NCBI GenBank assembly: GCA_023249105.1
Contig: JAHFDG010000012.1
Coordinates: 62,001-126,000 of the forward strand
Reading direction: 5' to 3'
From: Candidatus Methanoperedens sp.
GTDB lineage: Archaea > Halobacteriota > Methanosarcinia > Methanosarcinales > Methanoperedenaceae
DNA length: 64,000 nt
The notes below the pieces were generated by a model, which was not told the DNA's origin, searched no databases, and was given only the letters and a program-made list of their open reading frames with translations. The position numbers were made by a program, and so were the translations under genes. Each line of letters opens with the position of its first letter. The first letter of the stretch is position 1. Positions 7,410 to 16,554 of this stretch are shown here, piece by piece.

Positions 7410-8855
7410 GTGGTTGCACTGTTCACGCCGGTAAGGATGAATAAATTATGCGCCGTAGTGTTGAAAGAACATATCGGCAAAGTGATTTGCGCGCTTGGTG
7501 AGACGGGAGCATGCCATTTCATAGAAGAAACCGACTCAAGACTTGATTTTGCTAAAAAGAAAAAACTGATTGCATCAATTGAGCGTCGCATTGATGAAAT
7601 CCTGTTCGGGATTCCAGGCACTGAACCGCTTGATATCGACATCGATATTTCAAACGATGTTGATTCAGTGCTGTACAATCTGGCAAAAGATATGATATCC
7701 ATTGAAAAAAGACATGCAGGCAGACTGATTCGAATTAAGAAAACACTATCCCGCCTGAAATCCATTTATACAACACTCGAAAATTTTAAAGAGACACATT
7801 ATACTTATATTTTTGAAGCCTGGGTGCCTGAGGGTATGCAGGATATTGCCATGGCTTCGATTAACGAGGCTTCGGAAGGGAAAAACGCTGTAATTTTTTC
7901 AGCTCCTGATTTTGGAGAGACGCCACCTACAATGCTTTCAAATCCGGTAATGATGAAGCCATTTGAAAAACTTGTCAATGTATATGGCCTGCCGTCTTAC
8001 TACGAAATTGATCCCACATGTATTCTTTTTGTGACGTTTCCCCTGGTCTTTGGAATCATGTACGGGGATGTTGGTCACGGCATAGTTCTGTTTTTGCTAA
8101 GTACAGGGCTTTTATTGTCCAGGAAAAGTTTTAAGCGCATTATCAAATTTAAAGAATATGCCCCGATACTGTTAGGTTGTTCGATTTTCTCAATTATTTT
8201 CGGTTTTATTTACGGTGAATTCTTTGGGTTGAAATTCCAACCCCTGTGGTTAAGTCCTTCCGAGCATATTGCCTATTTCCTGTTATTATCCGTCTGGATA
8301 GGGGTTTTGCATCTTGTCCTGGGACTTATCCTTAATACCTTAAACCTGTGGAAAAACAAAAAATATCTCAGGGCAATATTCCAGGTTCAGTGGATTATTT
8401 TTTCAGGAAGCAGTATCCTGTTTTTAACGACTTTCTTATCTAAGGAATTCACCATGCTTATTGAGGGTTTCCTTGTGCTAATGCTTTTCCCGATGGTAAG
8501 TATGGTTATTGGAGGTATATTAATAAATTCAGGTGAAGGAGGAAGCAGTTTATCGGGTGTATTTATCCCGTTGTATCTTGGTCTTAAATATGCCCTGCAC
8601 CTCCTGTCGTATATGCGTCTTTTAATAATGGCGCTGGCGCATTCAACCATCAGCGCCACTATTATTGCATTAAGCGGGAATTCCGCGGTTTCACTGGCGC
8701 TAGCCGGATTTATCACCTTTGTCCTGATTATTGTTGTTGAGACTTTTGTGGTGTTTATCCAGACGCTCAGGCTCCACTGGGTTGAGTGGTTTTATTTGTT
8801 CTATAAAGGAAAGGGGATGGAGTTCAGGGCTTTTAAACTGCCACAAATTATTTGA
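7410..8855 (+). CDS. V/A-type ATPase subunit I-like membrane protein, short orphan form
   Basis: The N-terminal soluble arm has the family opening ALFTPVRMNKLCAVVLKEHIGKVICALGETGACHF, then a charged helical stretch. The membrane half (from about residue 195) contains the family motifs ILFVTFPLVFGIMYGDVGHG, GFIYGEFFG and LHLLSYMRLLIMALAHS. At about 481 residues it is well below the usual 640-700, most of the loss being in the coiled cytoplasmic arm. No other ATP synthase subunit is encoded nearby. I favour the GTG at 7410: a TATA-like ATTATATAT lies just upstream and the coding similarity begins here; an ATG at 7353 would add 19 residues unlike the family. The lysine/arginine needed for rotor contact cannot be assigned by eye. 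Confidence 0.75.
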   Translation: MVALFTPVRMNKLCAVVLKEHIGKVICALGETGACHFIEETDSRLDFAKKKKLIASIERRIDEILFGIPGTEPLDIDIDISNDVDSVLYNLAKDMISIEKRHAGRLIRIKKTLSRLKSIYTTLENFKETHYTYIFEAWVPEGMQDIAMASINEASEGKNAVIFSAPDFGETPPTMLSNPVMMKPFEKLVNVYGLPSYYEIDPTCILFVTFPLVFGIMYGDVGHGIVLFLLSTGLLLSRKSFKRIIKFKEYAPILLGCSIFSIIFGFIYGEFFGLKFQPLWLSPSEHIAYFLLLSVWIGVLHLVLGLILNTLNLWKNKKYLRAIFQVQWIIFSGSSILFLTTFLSKEFTMLIEGFLVLMLFPMVSMVIGGILINSGEGGSSLSGVFIPLYLGLKYALHLLSYMRLLIMALAHSTISATIIALSGNSAVSLALAGFITFVLIIVVETFVVFIQTLRLHWVEWFYLFYKGKGMEFRAFKLPQII

Positions 8856-10917
8856 ACTTCTTTAACAACCTTTCATAGAACCCATTATCCTTATTCTTCC
8901 TCGCAAGCCGCTCCACGATAAGCTCAGGGGTGCTTCGCGCCAGATAATTGTATCGCGGGTTTCTGTCAACGATAAGGTTCAGGTTTTCATCAAGGCCTTT
9001 TGCTTCGATGCCGTCAACGCGGATATTGTGAGCCGTATTCTTGAGTATGGATTCTGCAAGGTGGCTCACGAAAACCCCAAGCCCGTTATTATCATCCAGT
9101 TCCTCAAGGATGCCTGAGATTATTTTAGCAGAAGCTCCCGGCTCAGTGATGGATTCCATCTCGTCTGTAAGCACAATCTTTCTCTTATTGTTCGCCACTG
9201 CCGAGAAATCCTTAATCGTGCTCTCAAAAGCCCCGGCGTCCATTGTACCTTTTGATTTACCAAAATAGAAAAACTCCTCGACAAGACCGACTTCACATTC
9301 CTTTGCAGGCACAGGGAAACCCATGTGAGATAATATGACGACCTGTGCGAGCAATTCAAGCGTAGAGGTCTTCCCGCCTGAGTTTACGCCGCTCAAAAGG
9401 ATAACGCGGGCGTCATTTAACTTGCTCAGCACGGAGTTCATGCCGGAAGCTCCGACAGTATAGTTTATGGGGACAGCATTCTCAAGAAAGAGATTGGCGC
9501 CTCCGGTTATGCCAATCCCGTTTTTAGTGTTGAGCAAAGGCATATTCAGCCTGTATTTTCCTGCAAAACAGGCAATCGTGTAGCCAACGTCGAAATCAAG
9601 AACCTCGCGCACCATGAGGGATGCGGTCTCCTTTAAAGCTGAAAGCGTGCGCGCGTTTTCTCTTAAAAGCACAAGTTTTTTTGATGCAATAATGCGCAAC
9701 AGATGGTTCTTCAACCCATCGACAGCACGCGGGTTTACTTTTATGGGATGTGAAACCTCATCCCCGAAGAAATTGTTAACATACTGGGATTCTTTCGGGT
9801 TTAAGCCCAATTCGACGGCTATTGAGCGAAGCGCTGCGGCTGTTACCGAGTTGTATTTTTCTTTTACCTCTTTTTCAAAAAGGCGGTTAATACTGCCGTC
9901 CATCGCTGTTAGCAGGTCAAAACCCTTCACTGTTATGGAGCTTTTTTCTATGAGAGCGCCGAATTCAAGATTTGCTTTCCTTTCCGCATCCGTAACGGCA
10001 TCGTTTAACCTGTCGTAAATCGAGCTGCACCTGTCTATTTCACTATCCAGCCCGCTTTTTAAGTTCCCGTCTATTGATAACTTTGCCAGGCACGAGGACA
10101 TTTGCTCAAGCTCTTCTTCTTTTATCCTGTCACAGAAATCAGGGCTGTGCTGTCTTATGAGCCTGAGGGCTGAAATTGCAGAAGTGATTGATTCAATATT
10201 TTTTGTAAAGAAAGAGAGTTCTTTTTCAGGCGCCACCTGCCACATCCCGGCTTTCCTGATATCCATGAAATCAATATCCAGCTCCTCAGGGAAATCCATT
10301 CCTGCAAGGTCTGTGCTTACGATGACATGGGAGTATCCGCGGGCTACATCCACGGCTTCCCTGGCGTCGGAAACGAGCTGGACTGAAACGGGGAATTTTT
10401 TGGCTGCCTCGAATTCCCCTGCATTTGTTGCGATGATTACCCTGTCCCTGATTGCAGGGATGTTGAAATTCGTCTTTATGGATTTTATTTTTGACAAAAG
10501 GGAAGAGAGTTCATTTTCATCAAGCTTCCCCACCTTCCCAATAATGGCGCTAATTTCTTTTTGCGTTTTTTCAATCTTATCCTTTTTATGCGAAGGTAAG
10601 GGGAAATATAAGCTCAGTTTGCTCCTTGCATGTCCGGTATGGGCGGCGTCTTTAATTAGCTCAAGGATGCGTTCGTATATCTCATAGGCCTCGTTCGTCC
10701 TGAGGAAATCCCGCATACCTGCGCCTTCCTCCAGCGCAATTGCTTCCTGTACAAGAGCGATTGCGGATTTTTCTGTCATTCCTTCAAGCTCGCTCAGCGC
10801 AGCTATATCATGGTTTATTATGGCGTCAAGCGCCTGCTTTTCCCCTCCGAAGTGCTCGATGAGGCGGCGGGCGGTCTTTTCTCCAATGCGGGGGATGGAT
10901 TTCAGGGTGGTTATCAT
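8848..10917 (-). CDS. archaeal MutS-like ATPase with N-terminal helix-hairpin-helix
   Basis: The 689-residue protein begins with a helix-hairpin-helix region (LKSIPRIGEKTARRLIEHFGG and ALSELEGMTEKSA). A long helical core follows, and the MutS ATPase domain lies at about residues 455-660: Walker A GVNSGGKTS, Walker B-type segment KIVLTDEMESITEPG and the conserved GVFVSHLAE. There is no mismatch-recognition domain I and no Smr nuclease at the end, so it is the archaeal MutS2-related type rather than canonical MutS. It probably binds branched or structured DNA at recombination intermediates. It converges on, and overlaps by 8 bases, the V-ATPase I-like gene. Confidence 0.85.
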   Translation of the reverse strand: MITTLKSIPRIGEKTARRLIEHFGGEKQALDAIINHDIAALSELEGMTEKSAIALVQEAIALEEGAGMRDFLRTNEAYEIYERILELIKDAAHTGHARSKLSLYFPLPSHKKDKIEKTQKEISAIIGKVGKLDENELSSLLSKIKSIKTNFNIPAIRDRVIIATNAGEFEAAKKFPVSVQLVSDAREAVDVARGYSHVIVSTDLAGMDFPEELDIDFMDIRKAGMWQVAPEKELSFFTKNIESITSAISALRLIRQHSPDFCDRIKEEELEQMSSCLAKLSIDGNLKSGLDSEIDRCSSIYDRLNDAVTDAERKANLEFGALIEKSSITVKGFDLLTAMDGSINRLFEKEVKEKYNSVTAAALRSIAVELGLNPKESQYVNNFFGDEVSHPIKVNPRAVDGLKNHLLRIIASKKLVLLRENARTLSALKETASLMVREVLDFDVGYTIACFAGKYRLNMPLLNTKNGIGITGGANLFLENAVPINYTVGASGMNSVLSKLNDARVILLSGVNSGGKTSTLELLAQVVILSHMGFPVPAKECEVGLVEEFFYFGKSKGTMDAGAFESTIKDFSAVANNKRKIVLTDEMESITEPGASAKIISGILEELDDNNGLGVFVSHLAESILKNTAHNIRVDGIEAKGLDENLNLIVDRNPRYNYLARSTPELIVERLARKNKDNGFYERLLKKFK

Positions 10918-11054
10918 TGTTAGTTTTGAGTGTGTCTATGTTTTTTATACTCAAAAGGGGTTATGGTTTTAAAAATATTGGTGTGGAAAAGCATATTTGA
11001 TGCGAAAGTATTATCCAATAAAGTGCCCTATTGAAAACCCTGAGTTTTCTTTAT

Positions 11055-11071
11055 AACCCCCAATAAGGGGT
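11055..11071 (+). other. short hairpin in the cfbD leader
   Basis: CCCC and GGGG arms separated by AATAA sit between the probable promoter region and the GGAG ribosome site of cfbD. It could influence translation of the cfb operon; no known riboswitch pattern is recognised. Confidence 0.3.
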
Positions 11072-11087
11072 CTCCCGGAGAAAAAAG

Positions 11088-12209
11088 ATGCCTGTAAAAA
11101 AAGAAAAAGAACCTCTTATAATGCACCCGCGCCCGAGTTCAATCGTTGCTGCGCTGTACACTTTACGTGACCTCGACACCGATGTCGTGATACTTCACGG
11201 TCCTCCCGGTTGCAGCTTCAAGCATGCACGCCTTCTTGAAGAGGACGGCATGAGAGTTGTCACCACATCGCTTGACGAATCCGGATTCGTTTTCGGGGGG
11301 CATGATGCCCTTGTCGAAGTGCTTGAAAAGGTTATCGAGCGATTCAATCCCAAACGCATCGGCATCGTGGGGACATGCGCGAGCATGATAATCGGCGAAG
11401 AACTGCACGAGGCTGTTACCGAAGTCCAGCCTGACGTACCTGTAATCGAGGTTGAAGTGCATGCAGGCTACAGGGACAATACGAAAGGGGTTATTATGGC
11501 GCTTGAGTCAGCGCTTGCCTGCGGGATAATCAGCGAGGCAGAGTTTGAGAGGCAGAAAATGCTCCTGAAAGAAGCCACCATGGTTGAAAAGCGCCATGGC
11601 GCTGCAAGCAAGGAATATCTTGAACCGAGCAGGGGAGATTTGAAATATAAGGTAGCTGAAAGGCTGCTTGAGCTTCTGAAACAGGGCAAAAAAGGGCTCA
11701 ATATCCTCAATGCCAAGAAAGAGACCGCGTTCATGTTCGCGGATATCAACCTCGCAGTAGCAGAGGTGGCAGAGAAGCTCGGCAAGGGTTCCAATATCAT
11801 AAATATGGCAAACCTTGATGAGACCGTGGGTCTTCCCAAGAACAGGAGAAACGCACGCGAAATTCTGGACGACTTACAAAAGAAGGACATGGAAATCCAC
11901 CATATCATCGGAGGGCTGGATGAATATCCGGTAGCAGGAAATAACGCGAGTGAAATAATCGGCGAAAAATACTCTGATTATGATTTTGCAGTAATAACAG
12001 GCGTGCCACATGCTCTTCCCATGGATAACATAAAGAATATGGAATTATTCTCTATCACGAACGGACCGCGCCAGGTAGTGCCGCTAAAAGAAATGGGACA
12101 CAAGCATGTCGTGGTTGAAATCGACCTGCATCCCAAGACGCTGGGGGTAAACCACATCGTAGAGTCGGAATTCGGGGCGACGCTTCGGGAGATGGCAAAA
12201 GATGCCTAA
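11088..12209 (+). CDS. cfbD: Ni-sirohydrochlorin a,c-diamide reductive cyclase, catalytic subunit
   Basis: This NifD-like protein of 373 residues carries the family signatures [46 protein letters not shown] and [14 protein letters not shown]. Cysteines C42 and C97 are placed to bind the subunit 4Fe-4S cluster. CfbD with CfbC reduces Ni-sirohydrochlorin a,c-diamide and closes ring F to give 15,17(3)-seco-F430-17(3)-acid, a late step of coenzyme F430 synthesis for methyl-coenzyme M reductase. It overlaps cfbC by 8 bases and cfbB follows, which fixes the assignment against nitrogenase proteins. A GGAG ribosome site lies upstream. Confidence 0.95.
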   Translation: MPVKKEKEPLIMHPRPSSIVAALYTLRDLDTDVVILHGPPGCSFKHARLLEEDGMRVVTTSLDESGFVFGGHDALVEVLEKVIERFNPKRIGIVGTCASMIIGEELHEAVTEVQPDVPVIEVEVHAGYRDNTKGVIMALESALACGIISEAEFERQKMLLKEATMVEKRHGAASKEYLEPSRGDLKYKVAERLLELLKQGKKGLNILNAKKETAFMFADINLAVAEVAEKLGKGSNIINMANLDETVGLPKNRRNAREILDDLQKKDMEIHHIIGGLDEYPVAGNNASEIIGEKYSDYDFAVITGVPHALPMDNIKNMELFSITNGPRQVVPLKEMGHKHVVVEIDLHPKTLGVNHIVESEFGATLREMAKDA

Positions 12210-12993
12210 GCAAATCGCCATCTACGGAAAAGGCGGCATCGGGAAATCAAGCACAGCCTCTAATGTCGCAGCAGCGTGTGCCGACCAAGGCTTCCGCGTC
12301 ACGATAATAGGATGCGACCCCAAGAGCGACTCATCCATCACCTTACTTCGCGGGAGGCGTATTCCCACGATTATGGACCTGATGCGTGAGGGCATGGACA
12401 TAAAAGAGGAGGACATCGTATTCAATGGGTATAAAGGTGTCAAATGCGTTGAAATCGGGGGGCCTGAGCCGGGAATAGGATGTGCCGGAAGGGGCATCAT
12501 CGTGGCGATCAGCCTGCTTAAGAAAATTTCAAAAGCGATTGAGGATACAGACCTTGTGATATACGATGTACCGGGCGATATCGTGTGCGGCGGTTTTGTT
12601 GCGCCTGTAAAGAAAGGGCTTGTGAATGAAGCTTATGTGCTTACTTCAGGTGAATATATGCCACTGTATGCTGCCAACAATATCTGCAAAGGGCTTTCGC
12701 GCCTTGAGATGACGCTAAACGGCGTTATCTGCAACTCCCGCGGCGCTCCCAACGAGGAAAATATTGTCAGCGAGTTCGCAAAGGAAATCGGAAGCCAGTT
12801 GCTTGCATTTATCCCGAAGGATGTTCTTGTACAGACATGCGAAAGAGAGGGTTTTTCTGTAATCGAGAAAGCCCCGGATTCTAATATCGCAGGAGTTTAC
12901 CGCAAACTTGCACACAGTATTATGACAAGAAATGAAGGAAAAATCCCTGTGCCGCTTAATGATATCAGATTGAGAGAATTAACGAAAATATAA
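12202..12993 (+). CDS. cfbC: Ni-sirohydrochlorin a,c-diamide reductive cyclase, reductase component
   Basis: A NifH-family ATPase of 263 residues. The P-loop is GKGGIGKSS (residues 9-17), the switch segment CDPKSDSS follows, and the two cysteines that bridge a 4Fe-4S cluster in the homodimer are C94 (GIGCAGRG) and C129 (DIVCGGFV). It delivers electrons one at a time to CfbD at the cost of ATP. The start overlaps the end of cfbD, so the two are co-translated in the expected 1:1 arrangement. Absence of nifDK and nearness to cfbB support the F430 role over nitrogen fixation. Confidence 0.95.
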   Translation: MPKQIAIYGKGGIGKSSTASNVAAACADQGFRVTIIGCDPKSDSSITLLRGRRIPTIMDLMREGMDIKEEDIVFNGYKGVKCVEIGGPEPGIGCAGRGIIVAISLLKKISKAIEDTDLVIYDVPGDIVCGGFVAPVKKGLVNEAYVLTSGEYMPLYAANNICKGLSRLEMTLNGVICNSRGAPNEENIVSEFAKEIGSQLLAFIPKDVLVQTCEREGFSVIEKAPDSNIAGVYRKLAHSIMTRNEGKIPVPLNDIRLRELTKI

Positions 12994-13000
12994 AAGGAAC

Positions 13001-13030
13001 CGCAGATAAACACAGATGAACGCAGATACC
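13001..13030 (+). repeat. three tandem CRCAGATRAA-like 10-mers over the cfbB start
   Basis: CGCAGATAAA, CACAGATGAA and CGCAGATACC follow one another without spacing. The cfbB ATG at 13016 lies inside the second unit, so the first residues (MNADT) are encoded by the repeat. Repeats of this kind recur between genes in many prokaryotes; I cannot count copies elsewhere in this genome. Confidence 0.7.
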
Positions 13031-14452
13031 CTTGACATTCCCCGCATTCTCATCGCAGGAGACCGCTCCTCAGCCGGAAAAACCACAATCTCAATCGGCA
13101 TTATGTCGGTGCTGCGGGAAATGGGTTATAGTGTGCAGCCATTCAAGGTGGGACTTGATTTTATCGACCCGAGTTACCACACTGAGGTAACGGGCAGGCA
13201 TTCACGGAACCTTGACGGCTACCTGATGTCCGAGCCAGCGGTCAGGGAAGTGTTTTCACATGCGGTTGAGGGGGCGGATATTGCGGTTATCGAGGGAGTG
13301 CGCGGGCTTTTTGAGGGGCTTGAGGCTACAAGCGATATCGGAAGTACTGCGCAGATAGCAAAGATACTGAAATGTCCTGTCATTCTTGTTATCAATGCCA
13401 GAAGCATCACCCGGAGCACGGCAGCTCTTGTTTCAGGATACAAGAATTTTGACCTTGAGGTGAACGTTGCCGGGGTAATATTGAACAATATCGGTGGTGG
13501 GCGCCACGGCGAAAAAGCAAGGACTGCTATTGAGACATATACCCATACGCCTGTTATCGGGGAAATCCCGCGCAATGATTCCATGAAAATCTCTATGCGG
13601 CATCTTGGATTAATTCCTGCAATGGAAGGAAGGCGAAAGCTTGCTGATTTTGACCAAAACCTGGGAAGAATAAAGACTATTATTAAAGAGGGGATTGATA
13701 TTAATAAATTCATATCAGTTGCTGAATCGTCAGAACCCCTTCCAAGACCCAGGGAAAATATTTTCAAGTTACAATCCCATGAAAAGAAAGTAAGAATCGG
13801 GGTGGCACTGGATGAGGCATTTAATTTCTATTATAGGGATAATCTTGAACTGCTTGAGCTTGCAGGGGCAGAACTCGTTTATTTCAGCCCTGTAAACGAC
13901 ACAGCCCTGCCCAGGGTTAATGGATTGTATATCGGCGGAGGCTACCCTGAATTGTTTGGACGGGAACTTGAAGATAATACTTCAATGCGGGAATCCATCA
14001 AACAGGCGTCATCCGAAGGGCTTCCTATTTATGCAGAGTGCGGCGGGCTTATGTACCTGACTCAGGAAATCACCACTGATGTACCAGGAAGCAGTAATTA
14101 CCACATGGCGCAAATGCAGGATGGCACTTTTGCGATGGTCGGGGCGATTCCTGGAAAGACATTGATGGGACATAAAAGGGTCGTGAGCTACAACGTGGGC
14201 AGCTTTGTAAAAGATAACGTGATTGGAAAAGCCGGCGCTTCATTCATAGGGCATGAATTCCACCATTCTGAGATAGTTGACATTCCAGAAGATACAACTT
14301 TTGCTATCAGGCTTGAGCGCGGAACTGGTATCAAAGGCGAGCTTGACGGCATACTTGTCAAAAATACGCTCGCTGCGTATGCGCACCTGCATGCAGCTTC
14401 ATATACCGATTTTGCGAAGTCGTTTGTGGATTTTTGCAGTAAAGGGATTTAA
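13016..14452 (+). CDS. cfbB: Ni-sirohydrochlorin a,c-diamide synthase (CobB/CbiA family)
   Basis: The 478-residue amidotransferase has an N-terminal ATP-binding domain (IPRILIAGDRSSAGKTTISIG, FKVGLDFIDPSYH, VIEGVRGLFEG) and a C-terminal class I glutaminase domain with the nucleophile in PIYAECGGLMYL and a histidine in GHEFHHSEIV. It uses glutamine to amidate the a and c acetate groups of Ni-sirohydrochlorin. The context (cfbD and cfbC directly upstream) separates it from cobyrinate a,c-diamide synthase of cobamide synthesis, although the same fold could serve both. The N-terminal five residues come from a tandem repeat, and the nearest AAAGG is 17 bases upstream, so translation initiation may be weak. 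Confidence 0.9.
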   Translation: MNADTLDIPRILIAGDRSSAGKTTISIGIMSVLREMGYSVQPFKVGLDFIDPSYHTEVTGRHSRNLDGYLMSEPAVREVFSHAVEGADIAVIEGVRGLFEGLEATSDIGSTAQIAKILKCPVILVINARSITRSTAALVSGYKNFDLEVNVAGVILNNIGGGRHGEKARTAIETYTHTPVIGEIPRNDSMKISMRHLGLIPAMEGRRKLADFDQNLGRIKTIIKEGIDINKFISVAESSEPLPRPRENIFKLQSHEKKVRIGVALDEAFNFYYRDNLELLELAGAELVYFSPVNDTALPRVNGLYIGGGYPELFGRELEDNTSMRESIKQASSEGLPIYAECGGLMYLTQEITTDVPGSSNYHMAQMQDGTFAMVGAIPGKTLMGHKRVVSYNVGSFVKDNVIGKAGASFIGHEFHHSEIVDIPEDTTFAIRLERGTGIKGELDGILVKNTLAAYAHLHAASYTDFAKSFVDFCSKGI

Positions 14453-14474
14453 TTTTTTTAAGCACAAACTAGAT

Positions 14475-14592
14475 AAGTGAAGCTCCCCACAGCAGAGCTG
14501 TGGGGCATCTCCTGGTTCCTCGTTTTGTTGTTGCATTTCTGGGAGGCTGTACCCAACCGCAGCAGAGCTGCGGGGTATTCCGATAAAATAAA
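14475..14592 (-). repeat. 118-bp double-hairpin element, copy 1
   Basis: This copy is identical over 118 bases to 18452-18569. It holds two perfect hairpins: CCCCACAGC-AGA-GCTGTGGGG near the left end and CCGCAGC-AGA-GCTGCGG near the right end, with about 55 bases between. The layout (hairpin at each end, no terminal inverted repeat pair, AT-rich flank at one side) resembles a non-autonomous IS200/IS605-type element. On the minus strand an open frame runs through it (including EMQQQNEEPGDAPQLCC), perhaps the remnant of a transposase or TnpB tail; that is inference. The strand is arbitrary to that reading. It begins 22 bases after the cfbB stop and may act as its terminator. Confidence 0.8.
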
Positions 14593-14635
14593 GAGAAACA
14601 AAAAAGAAATTGGATAGAATAGGAAGAACTGAAAA

Positions 14636-14863
14636 ATGTCTATAAACGAATTAATGCTGATAGTATTCCTAATCAACCTTCCCTTTGGTTATTTGAGGAG
14701 TAAAGCCACTAAGTTTTCCAGGCAGTGGATGATGGCTGTGCATATCCCTGTGCCGTTCGTATTCTTATTAAGGATATTCTCAGGTTTGAACTGGACTGCT
14801 ATACCGCTGCTCGTTATATCGGACATTGCCGGACAGCTCGCCGGTGGAAAGCTCAGAAAATAA
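14636..14863 (+). CDS. small two-helix membrane protein (75 aa)
   Basis: I do not recognise a named family. Two hydrophobic segments are visible: LMLIVFLINLPFGYL (residues 6-20) and, after a basic connecting stretch (RSKATKFSRQW), IPVPFVFLLRIFSGLNWTAIPLLVISDIAGQLAGG. Small proteins of this pattern occur in Methanosarcinales. It stands between the first copy of the 118-bp element and the COG4986-type permease, 55 bases from the latter, and may share its transcript. No enzymatic residues are apparent. Confidence 0.6.
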   Translation: MSINELMLIVFLINLPFGYLRSKATKFSRQWMMAVHIPVPFVFLLRIFSGLNWTAIPLLVISDIAGQLAGGKLRK

Positions 14864-14918
14864 TATGCAGTAGATACCTGAAAAAGGATTATATACATGC
14901 TATTACTGCATTTAGTCG

Positions 14919-16544
14919 ATGAAGAAAGGACATTTTATCCTGCTAATAATAATATTTTTAATCTCAGTTACTTCAGCATTCTATTTTTTTGATATTATCG
15001 ATTTTCCAGACCTTGAATTGCTCCCATATTATGCAGCGTCTTCGTTGCTGAGAATGGGTTTTGCTTATTTCTTTGCCCTCTGTTTTGCCCTGTCGTACGG
15101 CTACATCGCAGCAACAAATACGAGTGCAAGAAAAATAATGATGCCTGTTCTTGACGTTCTCCAATCTGTCCCGATACTCGGGTTCTTCCCTGCTGCTGTT
15201 CTTTTTTTTATCGGACTTATCCCGGGCAGGACGGGCGTCGAATTTGCCGCTGTTTTTCTCATCTTTACAAGCATGGCGTGGAACATGGCTTTCGGGGTTT
15301 ACGAATCCCTGACCACCATTCCCAAAGAACTCGTTGAAGCCGCTAATAGTTTCGGGCTTCACGGCTGGCAGCGTCTTGAAAGCCTTACGCTTCCTGCCTG
15401 CGTCCCGAAACTGGTTTACAACAGCATTGTATCATGGTCCGTGGGATGGTTCTTTTTAGTAGCATCTGAGATTATTTCGGCAGGGTCGGATACGTACAAG
15501 CTTCCCGGGATAGGGAGCTTTTTGATAGATACCACATATTCGGGAAAAATAGCCCTCATGCTTGTGGGATTATCTGTCCTGGTAATAATAATTCTTTTAC
15601 TTGAATTGTTTATCTGGAAACCCATGCAGTCATGGGCTGACAAATATAACTATGAATATGCAGGGGAAAAAAGACCCGGCGAGTTCATATTCAATATGCG
15701 GATAATTAAATATGTATTCCGTTCTATTTTCGAGCTTTTCTCAAAAGTAATAGTTTCATTGTATATAATATTCCATAAGCATGAATTGATTAAGAGAACT
15801 TTAAAACTCCTGGGATATCTTATTTTAATTTCAGTCCTTGCATACATTGCATATACTTTTATTGTTTCAATCACTAAAATGCTGCATAACCTGCCAGATG
15901 AGGCTTATTCGATTCCGCTTGCCATTGCGTATTCATTCCTCCGGTTAAGCGTAGCGTACGTGATTTGCATCTTATGGACGATTCCGGCTGCTGTTTATAT
16001 TGCGCGAAACAAAAAAGCATCGTCATATCTCATGCCGATTATGGAAGTGGCAGCTTCCATCCCTGCAATCGCGCTTTTTCCCGCTATGGTGGTAATTTTC
16101 ATAAGATACGGCAGCCTTGAGATTGCGGCAATTATCCTCATACTTCTGGGTATGCAGTGGTACTTGCTTTTTAACCTGATAGCAGGAGTGAAATCGATAC
16201 CAAAAGACGTAGATACTGTCGCCGCATCTTTCGGGATAAAAGGGAAGCTCTACTGGAAAAAAGTTCTCCTGCCCGCAATGTTCCCATCATTCGTTACAGG
16301 AAGCATAACGGCATGGGGCGGAGGGTGGAACACGTTGATAGTGGCTGAATTCATAGTCTTTAAAGGGCAGGAATATCACCTGTTCGGCATTGGATACTTG
16401 CTTGACAGGGCAACATTCCAGTCACCGGATTCAAGCATGGTCTTATTATCTGTATTAAGTATGGCTGTAACTATTATATTCCTTAACAGGCTTATCTGGC
16501 AGCCAATGTACAGGAAAGCTCTGGCTAAATATAAATTTGATTGA
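14919..16544 (+). CDS. ABC transporter duplicated permease (NitT/TauT type, COG4986-like)
   Basis: The 541-residue protein is two complete permease domains in one chain, each with about six helices. Each half carries the EAA loop that contacts the ATPase: EAANSFGLHGWQRLESLTLPA (about residues 139-159) and VAASFGIKGKLYWKKVLLPA (about residues 430-449). A basic linker of about 50 residues joins the halves. The family transports anions or small organics in the nitrate/sulfonate/taurine group. The ATPase follows after 10 bases and a regulatory C-terminal protein after that, but no substrate-binding protein is encoded here, so the substrate cannot be assigned. Confidence 0.87.
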   Translation: MKKGHFILLIIIFLISVTSAFYFFDIIDFPDLELLPYYAASSLLRMGFAYFFALCFALSYGYIAATNTSARKIMMPVLDVLQSVPILGFFPAAVLFFIGLIPGRTGVEFAAVFLIFTSMAWNMAFGVYESLTTIPKELVEAANSFGLHGWQRLESLTLPACVPKLVYNSIVSWSVGWFFLVASEIISAGSDTYKLPGIGSFLIDTTYSGKIALMLVGLSVLVIIILLLELFIWKPMQSWADKYNYEYAGEKRPGEFIFNMRIIKYVFRSIFELFSKVIVSLYIIFHKHELIKRTLKLLGYLILISVLAYIAYTFIVSITKMLHNLPDEAYSIPLAIAYSFLRLSVAYVICILWTIPAAVYIARNKKASSYLMPIMEVAASIPAIALFPAMVVIFIRYGSLEIAAIILILLGMQWYLLFNLIAGVKSIPKDVDTVAASFGIKGKLYWKKVLLPAMFPSFVTGSITAWGGGWNTLIVAEFIVFKGQEYHLFGIGYLLDRATFQSPDSSMVLLSVLSMAVTIIFLNRLIWQPMYRKALAKYKFD

Positions 16545-16554
16545 TGAGGCGTGA

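Noticed and set aside
12202-12993. Nitrogenase iron protein NifH
   Set aside because: Although NifH-like, it is fused in an operon with cfbD and cfbB and without nifDK, so the F430 role fits better.
13001-13030. CRISPR-like array
   Set aside because: Three 10-base units without spacers are a simple tandem repeat; no cas gene is in the window.
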